In this document: piece after piece, positions 1 through 12,319 of the stretch
How the letters are laid out: each line of letters opens with the position of its first letter
Position numbering within the stretch: the stretch's first letter is position 1
Assembly (NCBI GenBank): GCA_015680905.1
Contig: CM027377.1
Span: 2,814,501-2,878,500 of the forward strand
Reading direction: 5' to 3'
DNA: 64,000 bases
DNA from: Coptis chinensis
Taxonomy: Eukaryota; Streptophyta; Magnoliopsida; Ranunculales; Ranunculaceae
The notes under the pieces: model-generated
Database searches by the model: none
What the model saw: the letters and a program-made list of their open reading frames with translations, nothing else
What the model was told of the DNA's origin: nothing
Program-made: the position numbers and the translations under genes

Positions 1-312
1 CTTGTGTCGTGGAGTGTAATCTTGTCGCGATTTGAAGGCTCTTGAGTCTTTGCTTTGGGAGATCCAACATGGTTTTGGTTGAGTATGGTTGTAGGCCGAC
101 ATTTGGAAAAGTGGTAATGGGGTTTCCAATGTGGAGTTCTTTGGCGGTGTTGGGCGTTCGATTCAGTGGAGTTCGGGTTCAAGATTTTATGGATGTTCAA
201 GACTTGTTGTGGTTCTCTTGTATTGTTTTCATCTATTTTTCTTGTGTTGTTGTATGTAATCCATCTTTTGATTAATATAATCGATCTTCAATCCGAAAAA
301 AAAAAAAAAAAA
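1..312 (+). mobile_element. 3' end of an L1-type LINE with poly(A) tail (partial)
   Basis: The stretch ends in a 17-base A run (296-312), preceded by a segment of the type seen at plant L1 3' ends (GATTAATATAATCGATC at about 270-286). A 77-codon open frame (42-275) matches nothing I recognise and is probably not a gene. The element runs off the left edge, so its coding part is not visible. The LINE tail near 57.04 kb ends in a similar way. The call rests on the tail only. Confidence 0.45.
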
Positions 313-3300
313 TAGGGACTTACTACTAATACACTCCACTCAACAATAAATTATTCATTTAAAAACAAACATGATTATTCATTTCCTTTTCCTTTCCCCA
401 GTACACAAACACATACCATTTTAAATTATTTCCTTTCTATTCCATTCCATAGGACTAAATTTCCTTTCCACATTAAAATTTAACAAACACACCCTAAGAT
501 TTTTTGGAGCTCCCACTTCTCGAGAGCCCCCAATCCAAGGCGGCCTTGTGTGCACGTAAGCACCTCTATATATCTTTCTACACTATCTCCCCATAAGGAC
601 ACAACAAAATATAAACTTAAAAGACTTAAGTTTATTCATCAATGTGGGACTAAAGTCTCCACATTAGAAAGTAGTAGAGACATAAGGTCATGAGTTCAAA
701 CCTATAAGGACACAATTTCATTAAAGTTTATAACAAAAACATATAACTCGATGTTGTTGGGTCTTCTTGGTGTGAGAGATCAAAGGACAAACATAATAGC
801 ATTGAATTCAAGCTGGCCCTCAACAAAGAAATGCTTCATAGCAAGGTGCTCCTCCTAGTCATTAGTCAAACTCTTGTAGAAATTGGATAGCTAATGAATT
901 CAGAGTGCTAGCTTCTTGACCAGATCCTTGAGCATGCGCTCCTCCAAGTACTCTAGCTGGTCTTCTTTTAGATAGAGTGTGATCTTTGTTCCCCTTTCGA
1001 TGTTCTCACCAAAATCTCAAGTGCAACCAAGTAAGAGAAAATCATCCCACCAAAACAAACATGGAAAATAGGATCAGGCGAACCGGTAAGAATATATTAT
1101 TTATGATAATTATCCATCCCATTTGTTTGTTAATTTCTTTCTTTTTTTATCAATTGATAATTATGATTTCAGATATGATGGTAATTCCCTCACTTTCAGT
1201 CATTTGATTTAATTGTAGAACTTTCTCATCGCCATTTTTTTTAGAGAGAAATTCAAACCCCTAATTTTATATATATATGTTTACAATTGGTGTTTTCAGT
1301 GGTTACCTCGTTTTTTTATCATGTGATTTGCTGAAATATTAGTTAGATGGTTATTAATGTTTTGATATATGTATTATGCCGATGATATATTTGATGTAAA
1401 ACACGTGAGAGGGGCACGTTGAGGGGTAATATCATCGGTCAAGAAAAAAAGTGATACAATTTCCAAAGTTTTTTTGAAAAGTGGTAATATTTTATAATAC
1501 CGGTTAAAAAAATAGTACCAAAGTTTAACTATCCCTTTAAATATATACAATTTTTTTAAATTTATATTGACGTGACATTAAATTTTAAGTCATATCATAG
1601 CAATTCAAGATTCATAAATAGAGGATGATAGGAACAATTAAAATTTTCATAAAAATATGATAGAACTAACCCACATGGCCCAGCACAAAAAAAAACGTCC
1701 GAAATCAACTCTAATTCTAATTGGTGTATTATAATAAAATAAAGAGTTAAACTCTCTCTCACCTCTCTTCTTTTCTCACCAGCCAATCACAACTGACTTC
1801 GCAAGTGTTTTTTTGTATTGGGCATGTGTTGTAGTCTCCCCCTAAAAATATCTCATACAACTATATGAGTCTTGTCCGTGTCCAAATTACTCTAGTGCTG
1901 CGTAGGATATGCACGTGTCGAGTCAGACACATGCCCAAATTGCATCCGTATCCGCATCCGACACTAACACAATGGAATTTTAAAGGTGTATGTGTTTTGG
2001 AGGATTTAACGTAAATAATTTCATTGTGGTCTGCAAAATGACTACATTTAGAATCTTATGGGTCTACAATATTGATGAACTAGGTTTGCAACCTAGAATA
2101 TTTACCTGTTTTAAGTTGTACAATACAGTGACGCACATACCCTTCAATCCCTTTATGCTATACGAAATGTGAGCCCATGTCTTTTGACCCGTAGCCAGGA
2201 CAGGGCCTAGAAATTGGCTGAAGGCGCGGGTAGGCATAGAGAAACCCATATAAAAACTTGAAACCAATGTAACATTCTCAGTTTTCTCACAAAATGTCCT
2301 GTAATGTGCAGTACTTAAATCCGCACGAAACGTTGATCCAACTCCTCAAACATAAAAGCCCGTTGAGTTGTTGAGTGTCCCAGACTCCCAGTGAAGTCAT
2401 CCGCACGAAAAAGCTCAATGATTGACAAGGTCGACAACATGAATTTTACAAATGAAATTTCCCGTGTCCCGTGGTCCACGCCAAAAAAATAACTGATTGC
2501 AAATAATTCAAGGCCAGAGTTTCCTGCTTCGGATATTTTTGAATTTTTACCTAATAGCATTCTCAATGCAAATCACAAATATTTACTTCCACCTAAGGGC
2601 ATCTCCAATGGAGAGTTTCCTCCACATTTTTTTTTTTATACAGTTTTAGAAAAATAAATATACAAAGGTATATTTACTATTTGAAGGTCCAAAAATAATC
2701 TTCAATGTGTAAAATGTTGATTCGGGACTCAAACTCCCATTCAAAATAAAAAAATAACAGTTTGGTCCGTCGCGAAAAGCGGAAAAAAATAGTGGTCCAA
2801 TCTAAAATTCAAAAAAACGTCCGTGTTTTTTACCAGTTTTAAATCATCAATATCTCGGACTTAAAAAAAAAAACATTTTTTTTTTAAAAACTTCAAACGT
2901 GTGTTGAATCCGCGTCCGAAGTTTTTAAGTTAAACTCAACCATTATTTTAAGTTGAAAGTTTTTATTAACCAAAAATCATTCTTCACCCTCTCTTTAATA
3001 TTACACTATTTACCTACCTTTGCATTGGGCAAAATATTTTAAAAAATTTTCAACTGAATATGGAGTCCCATTCTCACCATATATATTTTCTATATTTTTC
3101 ACTGTTTTAGGGAAAAATAAGGTGAGGTTGGCCAATACAAAAGTGAAAAATAATTTCAAACGAGATGTTGGATTCCGATCCAATGGAAAAAAAAAAACAA
3201 AATAAAATATCCAAAAAAAAAAAAAAAAATAAAATGTGAAATTATTTTTGAAAAAAAAAACTGTTTTTTTTTTTAAAAACACACGAGACTAAATCCAACA

Positions 3301-3816
3301 ATCCGTCCGAAATTCACAACTCAACTACTATTTTAGTTAAAAGTTTCTTTTTCATTTTGCATTGGGCAAAAGTTTTGAACCATATGTGAAATTGTGAATA
3401 AAGTCACATTCTCACCATGTAATTGTTCATCGAGCATAAAAATATCCAACGTACAGTACAATCTGGACTAAGGCCGGCAAGAAATGCGTTTATTAATGTG
3501 ATGCCGCAGTGTTGACTACGCACTTAAAAACTAACTAATAATAATAATCTCTACCAAACTTAACAAAAAACAGGTCCACCCTAACGATCTCCTTGACCTT
3601 TTCTCCTCATTAACTGCTATACTAGATTCTTCTAACTCTCCCTCCCAAATATATCCGCTACAACCTACCTTTGATTTCTTCGCTCTATTTTTTTCCAAAA
3701 CCTCGTTTTTCCACTTGTCATTTAAACAACACGTTTTTGAAGTTTTCAAAATGAATATTCTCCTCGATTCTTCTATAAATGAAGAAGAAATAAAACTTGG
3801 CATTTCAGAAACAGAA
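313..3816. other. AT-rich intergenic spacer upstream of the DEP/DUF547 gene
   Basis: No convincing gene is seen. A weak tRNA-like B-box (GAGTTCAAACC near 692) may mark a SINE remnant. A Harbinger-like MITE end, GGGCATCTCCAATGG preceded by TAA, lies at about 2594-2612 but no matching second end was found. Two diverged direct copies of a segment beginning TTTGCATTGGGCAAAA lie at about 3019 and 3357. Many A and T runs make the short open frames here uninformative. Confidence 0.5.
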
Positions 3817-6800
3817 ATGGAGATAAAAAAAATTGCCCAAGAGAAAGTTTTTTGTTGTTGATGATGATGATCAGCTGATCAGACCACATTCACTGCTCCC
3901 TAAGCCAGAAGCGCCACCTGGATTAGCATCATCAAATGGTGAAGAAAAAATAGAAAAAATGGACAGGTCAGTTTCTTTAACTGAAATGAATTTAGGAAAA
4001 TTTATTCGTGATAGAAGCAATAGTTTCTCTACAGCCATTGTGAAAAAGATATCATCTTTGAAAGAAAATGAAGTAACTGAAATTAATTTGTCTGGGGTTA
4101 AAGTTATTGTTCAAGTAAAGGATGATAAAGAGGAAGAGGAAAATGAGTTTGGAAAGGAGATGAGGTTTAAAGGTAGGATAAGTTTCTTTTCGAAATCGAA
4201 TTGTAGAGATTGCAGTGCTGTGAGATCATTTTTTAAAGATAAAGGATTTAAATTTGTGGAGATTAATATTGATGTGTATCCATTAAGAGAGAAAGAGTTG
4301 GTTGAGAGAACTGGTTCTTGTTCAGTTCCTCAAATATTCTTTAACGACAAGCTTTTTGGTGGTTTAGTGGTTTTGAATTCACTTAGAAATAGTGGAGAGT
4401 TTGATAAGAGGTTGAAAGAAATGTTGGTGAAGAAATGTCCTGAAAAGGCACCATGTCCCCCGGTTTATGGATTTGATGATCCCGAAGATGGAAATGAACG
4501 GACGGATGATTTGATTGGGATCGTTAGGATTTTGAGACATAAGTTGCCGATACAAGATAAGTTAAGTAAGTTGAAGATTGTTAAGAATTGCTTTGCAGGT
4601 AGTGAAATGGTTGATATAATGATTCAGCATCTCAATTGCGGGAGAAAGAAGGTATGTGCACGTTTTCGTAGTAAAAGTTATTTTTTGTTTAACTAAATTC
4701 ACTGTGATTAAAATACTCTTGAGCTATTAGCCTTGTTTAGAGGCCACAGCTCATATACACAGTAAGTACACTAGTGTGTTATATACTTTTGGCTTGCAAT
4801 ACGAGTTGGAATATAATGTTAAATGAAAAATATGCGCGGAGTTGTGTTTCCGTGTCACTCTCTTTTATGCCTCCCCTTATGGCACCATTTGATACACTGC
4901 TTTCTAGAAGTGGAACTGGAATTTTATCATGAGATGTTACTTGTTGTAGAATTTGTGATGGAAATTGTCATAACATGACAAAAGCCCACACGTCCATGGC
5001 CTCTTAAGGCATACATACAGAAAATAAATTTTGCACTTTGTCCTGCGAGACGATCTTCTCTTCCCATTATTGGTGAACTGAAGTAGAGTGATGCACATTA
5101 TGTGACTGGTTTTTCTCTTTTATTTTTGTGTCTTTTGGATAGTGTTAATTTCAAGTGTTGATAGGCACAAACTAGGGAGTGGAGTGGAGTGGTGTCCATT
5201 ATGAAATAGGGTGTTACTTCAATGGGATGTTGGTACTAGTAGGAAAACATAAGTATGAACACACAAGATGATTCTGGAAAGTATGGGCATAGCGGGGAGC
5301 GCCATCAGTTGCTATTCTATGTAGCAAGTGACAATTAGTTTTGCCCGAAATGTTGGTGATGATTTGGAAGGGAGCACCATATTCATGACTGATTTGTACG
5401 ATATCGTTACTGTTTTTGCAGGCAATTGAGATTGGTAAGGAAATTGCAAGGAAGCACTTCATACATCATGTGTTTGGGTAAACTCTATCAAAACATTTTG
5501 TGGCTACATACATATGCATATACACACAGAATAGAGATAGAGATATGATTGTATATTTTCCTAGAATTTATGTTTACCCTCCTTTAATTGTTTGTTTTCT
5601 TTAGGGAAAATGAGTTTGAGGATGGTAACCATTTCTATCGATTTCTCGAGCATGAACCTTTCATCCCTAAATGTTTCAATTTCTGGGGATCCACCAACGA
5701 TTGTGAACCAAAGGCTGCAGCTATTGTTGGTCAAAAGCTCACCAAAATAATGTCTGCAGCACTGGAGTCTTATGCCTCTGAGGACAGGCACCATGTTGAT
5801 TATATGGGAATCAGCAACAGCGAGGAGTTTCGAAGGTAATCTCCAACTTGGCTTAAAAGAATTAGCCTAGGACAAGTGTAGAATCTAGTGGCATATCTAA
5901 TTTTAATTATTATTTTTTGAGCGAGTTAGCTTTAGTTCTGGCGTTCTGCCCACCCTTGGTTTCGAGACAGAGTTAGTTAGGACTGGCATTCTTATCACTA
6001 GCATTTGAGTCCATGTTTAAGGGGTGTGAACTTGTAATTGGAATTCAAATGATCTTATGGTATATTTCTTTTACCTCTCTTGAAACTGTTAGAATGAGTA
6101 ACTGGGGCCATTGATACTGTCTTATTCATGTCACCCGACCCATGTAGATATGGGTTAGAAAGAATCAGAACCTCACCAGTTGATTCTCATTCCTATAAGT
6201 ATCATTCTTTCATGGGAGTGGTCTGAATTCTTTAGAGTTGCAAGTTCCAGTTATATCTTGCCTTCACGTTAGCAATTCAGGTAGGGTATGGTGAAGCAAT
6301 TATGACATTGCTGGTCCACCAAAATCCTTTATGTGTACAGACAGGACAATTCTTATGGAGTATCACTTATTGTTACGTCTAACTACAACTCTAGACTGCT
6401 ATATCTTTCTGTGAATTAACAAGCACCATTTTCCATTTGACTATGCAGATATGTAAATCTGACTCAAGATCTGCAACGTTGTGACATTTTAAAACTCTCG
6501 CCTGACGAGAAGTTGGCCTTCTTCTTGAACTTGTTCAATGCCATGGTCATCCATGCCGTAATAAGGGTAGGGTGTCCTGAAGGAGTGATTGATCGGAGAA
6601 ATTTCTTTGGAGACTTCCAGTATATTGTCGGTGGTCGTCCCTACTCGCTTGCCACCATTAAGAATGGAATCCTCCGATCAAACAGAAGGCAACCTTACTC
6701 ATTGATCAAACCCTTTGGCAATGGTGACAGGCGCTTAGAGGTGAACAATTAAAATTTTTGTTTAGAATACGTAATGAGATCAAAATCATACACATATTCA

Positions 6801-7692
6801 CTACATTGGGCATTTGATCTCTCTCTCTCTCTCTCTAACCTTCTACTGTTGTAAAAAACAGGTGGCTCTTCCTAAGGTTAATCCGCTCATCCATTTTGGA
6901 TTATGCAATGGCACACGATCAAGTCCAAAGGTACAATTTTTCTCATCCCAAGGGGTCGAAGCTGAATTGAGACATGCTGCGAGGGAATTCTTAAGTGGAG
7001 ATGGGATGGAGGTTGATCTGGAGAAGAGGACTGTATATCTTACGAGGATCATCAAATGGTATGAACATCAGTTGAGACCATTAATATTCATTTATAGCTT
7101 AAAAAGATATAGTTAACATCTCTTGACTGAAGTAGTCGGGTGGACTTGATACTGGATTGAATATGCCCAGAGTGTGGTAATGCTAGCAGACCCAGATCGT
7201 TTTCTCATGTGCAGTCAAGGAATTTCTTCTCATTTATGTTCATAGTTTCTCTGCACTGGTACCATTAGAAATCAGTAGCCTGAGCTTATTGTCTCCGACT
7301 CTCTAGAGAGTCAAAACATTGCTTAGAAAAGTAGAGGAGTTTTAATACTAAACCTGATCCGTGGACGTGGAGTTTGGCATTTCATAAATAATTCGACATT
7401 TCCCTGAATAGTTTTTGCTGTGTCTTATGGCTTTAATAGAGTGTTTCACATGACAGATAGTATGTTATAAGCTTTTCATTCAAAGAAAAAGTTCTAGTAA
7501 GACCAAAGAGCAAGACGCTCATTTGTTTCCCCTTGCAGGTTTGATGCAGATTTTGGTCAAGAGAAAGAGATCCTAAAGTGGATTTTGAATTACTTGGACG
7601 CAACAAACTCTGGTCTTCTGACTCATCTTGTGAGTGACGGAGGTGCTGTTCATATTGTGTACCAGAATTACAATTGGTCCCTGAATACTTGA
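3817..7692 (+). CDS. Glutaredoxin-like / DEP / DUF547 multidomain protein
   Basis: Six exons: 3817(or 3959)-4651, 5422-5477, 5605-5835, 6449-6740, 6862-7058 and 7539-7692; all borders are GT-AG and phases agree. The product is about 540-587 residues. Order of parts: acidic N-terminus, a glutaredoxin-like fold (SFFSKSNCRDCSAVRSFF, so the active-site pair is CRDC), a DEP domain (GSEMVDIMIQHL through EHEPFI) and a C-terminal DUF547 (LAFFLNLFNAMVIHA; IKNGILRSNRR; GLCNGTRSSP). Plants keep this fusion, but its biochemical role is not settled; redox and membrane-targeting roles are inferred from the domains. The start is uncertain. ATG 3817 is one base out of frame with the body across an A8 run (3825-3832); removing one A gives a product starting MEIKKLPKRKFF. 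The first in-frame ATG otherwise is 3959. The 3' flank to 8201 is featureless. Confidence 0.88.
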
Positions 7693-8201
7693 TTATCATA
7701 CTTTAGAGTTCATACAACAACCTATACAGATGCACGCGACAAAATGTATGGAGATGGTCTGATAATAAGATGTTGAAGGCTTAAACAAAGAGATGACGGG
7801 TGTTCATTAGAAGGCCATTCTTAATGAAAAGGGAGAGGTTGCGGATAACCTAATGTGATGGTTGTTTATCCTTTTTTCTTATACAGGCATATTTTTTTGA
7901 CACGAACAATTTCCCGCACCACACGAGAGAGTAGAGATGTAAAATATGTATGATACAAACAGTACTGGACTTATTGATGAATCTATAAATTCTGAAGTTA
8001 ATCAGTTCATGTGCTTGTCCTACCCAGTGTTGCAGGATGTTTACAATAACAAAATAAACAAGCTAGACTGTCATTACTATTTCTACATAACAAATAAATG
8101 GATGTTTTTTTACTATTACTAGATTCTGTATCCAAATGGAAAAGTGAGCATTCACCACTCTCCAGTCGACATAAAATTGGTGAATTTTTTAGCTTAGCTT
8201 A

Positions 8202-8729
8202 GAGTATCTTTAGGTGAGATATTATTCTAGCATCAAACACCAAATTTTCAATAATTTAGTGTTTTTTCATTTTTATGGAAAGACACATGTTGATGAAAAT
8301 ATCAAAAAAAACACCAAAGTAGACACTAAATCAGGTAAAATTTAGTGTTTGCTTTGGTGTTGTATCAAATCTCTCTTGCAATTTTGGAAAAACCGCGGCG
8401 GTGTTTCTAAAACCGCATGGTTTGGGGCTAGAGTGTAGATTTCAATCACGCCGCACAAGAGATTTGAAAAGAGAATAAAAATGAAAATTAATGTGCAACA
8501 CATTGCGCGATTTCTGAAAAACCACGTGTGCTTGGGCTTTTGTAGTAGGCATCTATAACGCGGTTTTGGAAAAATTGCGTGGGCTATATGGTGCAGTTTA
8601 TCCAAAACCGTATGATGTCAACTATTTAATATCGCTCTTGAAGTTGGTTGGTGTTTTTTTGATCTGGTATTTGGTTTGGTTCAAATATAAATATTTGATG
8701 TTTTTTTGGTTTATCTCCTAAAAATGCTA
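8202..8729 (-). mobile_element. PIF/Harbinger-like MITE, single copy of the 28-kb family
   Basis: A 528-bp element begins GAGTATCTTTAGGTGAG after TTA (8199-8201) and ends CTCCTAAAAATGCTA before TAA (8730-8732). Its reverse complement aligns over its full length with 28227-28720, including repeated AAACCGCG-type blocks and the segment ACACTCTAGCCCAAACC. Three-base TTA/TAA duplications and GAGCATCT-like ends fit PIF/Harbinger. It has no coding capacity. The strand given is relative to the first unit at 28.2 kb. Confidence 0.7.
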
Positions 8730-8989
8730 TAATGTATTGAGTTGCCTTCAATATCAAATTGAGTATGGCTAGAAAATGAGCAGAGCTGCTCTCGCTCAGC
8801 TTGTGTTTTGCCTTACATCAGTTACATGAACCGAAGCCTGAAGTCTCGCTTGACAAACGAAGCAAGCTATGCTGGAATTCTAAGCTAGATTTGGTCGGTG
8901 TAAACAGACGAGCCTACAGCACGTGTTTTCTTGTGTGACGTCGGGTTGGTTCACCTCTTTCGGTTCAAAATGTAATTGTGTAAGAGATT

Positions 8990-9190
8990 TAGGCCCAAAC
9001 ACATAAATTGACTATAATATCGATTTTAGACTTAGTGGACCAATAATTACAGTTTGAAGATAAAAACAAGCTGACATCAACATCTATTATTAATAATTTC
9101 GCTATAATGACATTTTCGAGTTGACAAAAACGGGCTGACATAAATATCTATCATTAATAATTTTGCTATAAGGATATTTTCGAGCTGACA
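8990..9190 (+). repeat. Diverged tandem repeat (about 65-bp unit)
   Basis: Successive segments share the pattern GCTGACAT..A..TCTAT.ATTAATAATTT.GCTATAA, seen at about 9070 and 9135, and a third partial copy ends with GAGCTGACAGCAAG near 9190. I see no coding or regulatory signal. Confidence 0.5.
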
Positions 9191-9224
9191 GCAAGTTATT
9201 TTTTATTAATACAAATTATGACAT

Positions 9225-9535
9225 TATCTGATATACATGCAAACACCATTATACATGTATGATATGCACTACATGTGTATACCAATATGCACACACCATT
9301 ATACATGTGTATAACACACATGCAAATATCATTATGTATGTATATATATGTGCATAACACACATTTAAACACTATTATGTATGTACATACCACACATGCA
9401 CATACTATTATATATGTGCGCAACAATCATGTAAACACTAATACTACAGTACTACCACACATATATGCACACCATTATGCATATGTTCAACAAACATGCA
9501 AACACCATTATACATGTATACAACATAAAATGTGA
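9225..9535. repeat. Degenerate minisatellite rich in ACCATTATACATGTG
   Basis: About 300 bases consist of variable copies of a 40-50-base unit containing CACCATTATACATGTGTATAACACACATGCAA-like text with TG/CA and TATA steps. It gives overlapping 76- and 86-codon frames on both strands made only of repeat peptides (VCTYIIV, YMCITHM), so these are not genes. It lies directly upstream of the TIPIN-like gene. Confidence 0.75.
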
Positions 9536-9767
9536 GTGTAGTGAGAGTCAAAAAACAAAATAAAAAAATCACGTGAGATTTTAATTTAACTGATAAAAAC
9601 TTAAATAAGGATAATATTGTATTTCAGCAACCCAAACTAGAAGATAAAATGAATTAAAAACCGAAATCACCAGATTGGCGCCAAGTTGAAAATTTTCCCG
9701 CAAAAAAAAACTATTTGAAACGAAAAAACCACAATAAAATTGACAAGGTCTACAATACAAACGAAAA

Positions 9768-11369
9768 ATGGAGAAAAATAGCGGAGCACCACCAGCAGCA
9801 ACCGGATGTTACAAATGTGGGCGGCCGGGTCATTGGTCACGTGATTGCCCATACTCAAAACCTGATTCTGATCAACTTCCCAACTCTAATTCTAGTATTG
9901 CTCCAAAATCATCTTTCAACAACACCACCAAATTTCCATTCCCTTCCAAAACCATCGAAAAGCCGAAAAAATTACCCAGAAGAGTACCCAAACTAACACC
10001 AGAGATTCTTCTCTCTGAAGATGGTTTGGGCTATGTTCTTCGTCACTTTCCCCAGTCATTTAAGTTTCACGGTCGCGGTCACGAGGTAATATAACATTGC
10101 CCTTGGGTCTATGTTTTTTTTTATTTTTTTTTATTTTTTATGTCTTGTGATTAATTGGTTTTTGTTTTGATAGGTAACCGATTTGGGGAATTTGATTGAG
10201 TTATATACACAGTGGCATTCACATTTAAGGCCTTATTTCTCGTTCGAGCAATTTGTTCAGAAAGTGGAGCAACTTGGTGGGACTAGGCGTGTTAGGGTAA
10301 TTGTTAATTCTTTCTAGTTCGTGCATTTTTTTTTATTTATTTTTTTATCGGTAAGCCTGTTTTAAATGAGATCAATAACTCTTTGATGCTGGCGGGGTTT
10401 GAGCCCCATACCTCTGGTATCATCACCCAAAGGTTTTACCGATTTTGCTTGTTACAACCGATTTTTGTATGTTGTTTTGAACCAGACATGTATTAGAGAA
10501 CTGAGGGAGAGAGTTGCCAATGGAGGGGACCCCTCAAAGTTACATGAGACACCAGTTGAATACAATGTTCAAGATTCTGAACCAGGTACTTTCATGGTAG
10601 TTTGTGTGTTTAGTATTTGAAATGTTTGGAAATGTTTTGGCAGCAGTTGAGACATGAAATTTTCAGTTAACGAATTTGTTCAACAAGGGTGTGCTATCTA
10701 ATTCTAAGTTTACATGCTACATAGGATAGTGTTTCATGCAAGTCACCTTGTTATGTTGGCTGAAGAGATCAGAACTGCTTGCGGCACCCTTTTCTCGGCT
10801 TGAGGCAGTAAAATAATCTGATAAAAAATATGTGTTTATAAACTAGTCATTGGTTCCATATGCTTAATGAGTTAGTGCCCTTATAAATTGTTGATAAAGT
10901 GTATTGATTTCTAATAGAATCCTTACAGCTGTAGAAGAAGCAAGAAAGGAGGATCATTGTTCTGATGAAGAAAATCCCCTTCCAGAGAGACATGATTATG
11001 TTGATGTTTTGGATGAAGAAATGCCTGATGAAATTTATACAAAAGCCACTCAAGTATGACTCTTCCTTCTGTAGCTTCATTTGTTAGCTCGTACTGAATG
11101 TTTTATATTTGTTTCTATTTTTACTGTACTGAACCTCATCATCTTAATTGCAGGAACCTAGTCAATCCTCACAAACCGAAATGACGAATGTTCAAGCACT
11201 TGCTGATAATAGTATATTGAGCGGATCACCAAAACCAATGCCAGATAATGCAGCAAGCCTTCCGAGTGAAATCCAGATCACAGAGGAACAGAGAGCTCGG
11301 ATGGAAGCTAGCCGCCTCAAGGCATTGGAAAAAAGAGCGGCTCGTGCCCTTTCTTCCCATGCAGATTGA
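9768..11369 (+). CDS. TIPIN/Swi3/Csm3-type replication fork protection protein with CCHC zinc knuckle
   Basis: Five exons: 9768-10085, 10174-10296, 10486-10585, 10929-11053 and 11154-11369, all GT-AG with consistent phase; 293 residues. The N-terminus has one CCHC zinc knuckle (CYKCGRPGHWSRDC, residues about 14-27). The Swi3 domain follows (RRVPKLTPEILLSEDGLGYV through the exon 2 end VEQLGGTRRVR), then an acidic linker and a basic alanine-rich C-terminus. TIPIN pairs with TIMELESS at replication forks and supports the S-phase checkpoint and cohesion. The plant form, like Arabidopsis At3g02820 as I remember it, adds the zinc knuckle. The frame is intact throughout. Intron 2 carries a SINE-like insert on the opposite strand. 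Confidence 0.9.
10335..10472 (-). mobile_element. tRNA-derived SINE (in TIPIN intron 2)
   Basis: Read on the minus strand, the segment has a tRNA-like head (GGTAAAACCTTTGGGTGATG), a B-box-like GGGGCTCAAACCCCG, then CATCAAAGAGTTATTGATCT and an A-rich tail. A second copy on the plus strand at about 41097-41200 shares the order GTAAAAC.TTT.GGTGA, CTCAAA..C.GCC and CATCAAAGAGTTGTTGATCT with an A tail. Two independent copies with pol III-like boxes and A tails support a SINE. Confidence 0.6.
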
Positions 11370-11879
11370 AATTTTTTTTTTCATGTACATTGTGAGTGCT
11401 ATTATATCTTGCTTGTTGTGCAACTTTTTCATGCCATTATCATCCTGGAACTGAAAAAGACAAATAGGTTAGCTATAATGTTTATCTGTGGTTGTTTTAG
11501 TATACACCTGCTCTACAATTCTCTGTCTCTTGCTTGTCTTATCGATATCAGAATTTTCTTCTAAAGTCTGGGGTTCCATTGCGCCTTCTCAGCTCTCTTC
11601 CATTAGTTGATCTTGTTGGCATTTCCTCATTAGATAACATGAAACATGAGACAACTGATTATTATCTACTGTGGCATACTGACATTTATAAGAAGACTGG
11701 ATAATATGCGGACAGTGTCATGTCTTTGTCCATTGTGACCTTGCGTTGGGTGATGGAGATTTCTTCTGGACCTTTCCGGTTAATGGATTTTCCAGTTTTC
11801 TCTACTAGAGGTAATTATTTATGGAGTCCTCTCTTCTTTGCAATTTAAAAGATATGCAGGGCACTTTGGAGAAAGGAAA

Positions 11880-12319
11880 GAGCCTTAGGGAAGTCATTGT
11901 AGATATGAAATCAACTATTGGTTGTGTACCCCTCTCCTCATGGGAGAGGTTGCAAGTTCGAATCCCACCCAGTATTGGTTGAAATTTCTTTCTTGTGTAA
12001 TTATGTGATGGGCCTTTGGGCCAAGTGAGCCTTCGGGCTAGAGACAAGATGTTGCTACGATGGGTGGACCAAAGAGTGAAAGCAAGTCTTCATGGACAAG
12101 GTGGAGGCGGTTGGGTCTACTAAAAACTAGCGCATCGGCGAGAACCTTCGGGCTAGGTTCCCTTCGGGCAATGTAAGCCTTCTGGCTAGAGTCTTTCAAT
12201 GTAACCGGTGTGGGGGCGCATCGGCGAGAGCCTTCGGGTTAGGTTCCCTTTGGGCTAGTGTCTTTCAATGTAACCGGTGTGGGTTTGCCTTAACCCTCAA
12301 AATATTTCAAAAAAAAACT
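11880..12319 (+). mobile_element. tRNA-derived SINE-like element with duplicated 80-bp tail module
   Basis: A tRNA-like head contains a B-box-like GGTTGCAAGTTCGAATCCC (about 11949-11967). The body has runs of CCTTCGGGCTAG-like text, and the unit GCGCATCGGCGAGA...TGTAACCGGTGTGGG occurs twice in tandem (about 12131-12211 and 12212-12290). An A9 run (12310-12318) closes it. It has no long open frame and is much more GC-rich than its surroundings. Target duplications were not identified. Confidence 0.55.

Noticed and set aside
595-760. SINE candidate with GAGTTCAAACC
   Set aside because: Only a weak B-box-like match; no A-box, tail or second copy in the window.
9196-9535. Overlapping 76- and 86-codon frames on both strands
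   Set aside because: They are the translation of a degenerate minisatellite; the peptides are pure repeat text.
11940-11985. Possible tRNA gene with CAAGTTCGAATCCC
   Set aside because: The cloverleaf is not complete, and the segment continues into a GC-rich body and A tail typical of a SINE.
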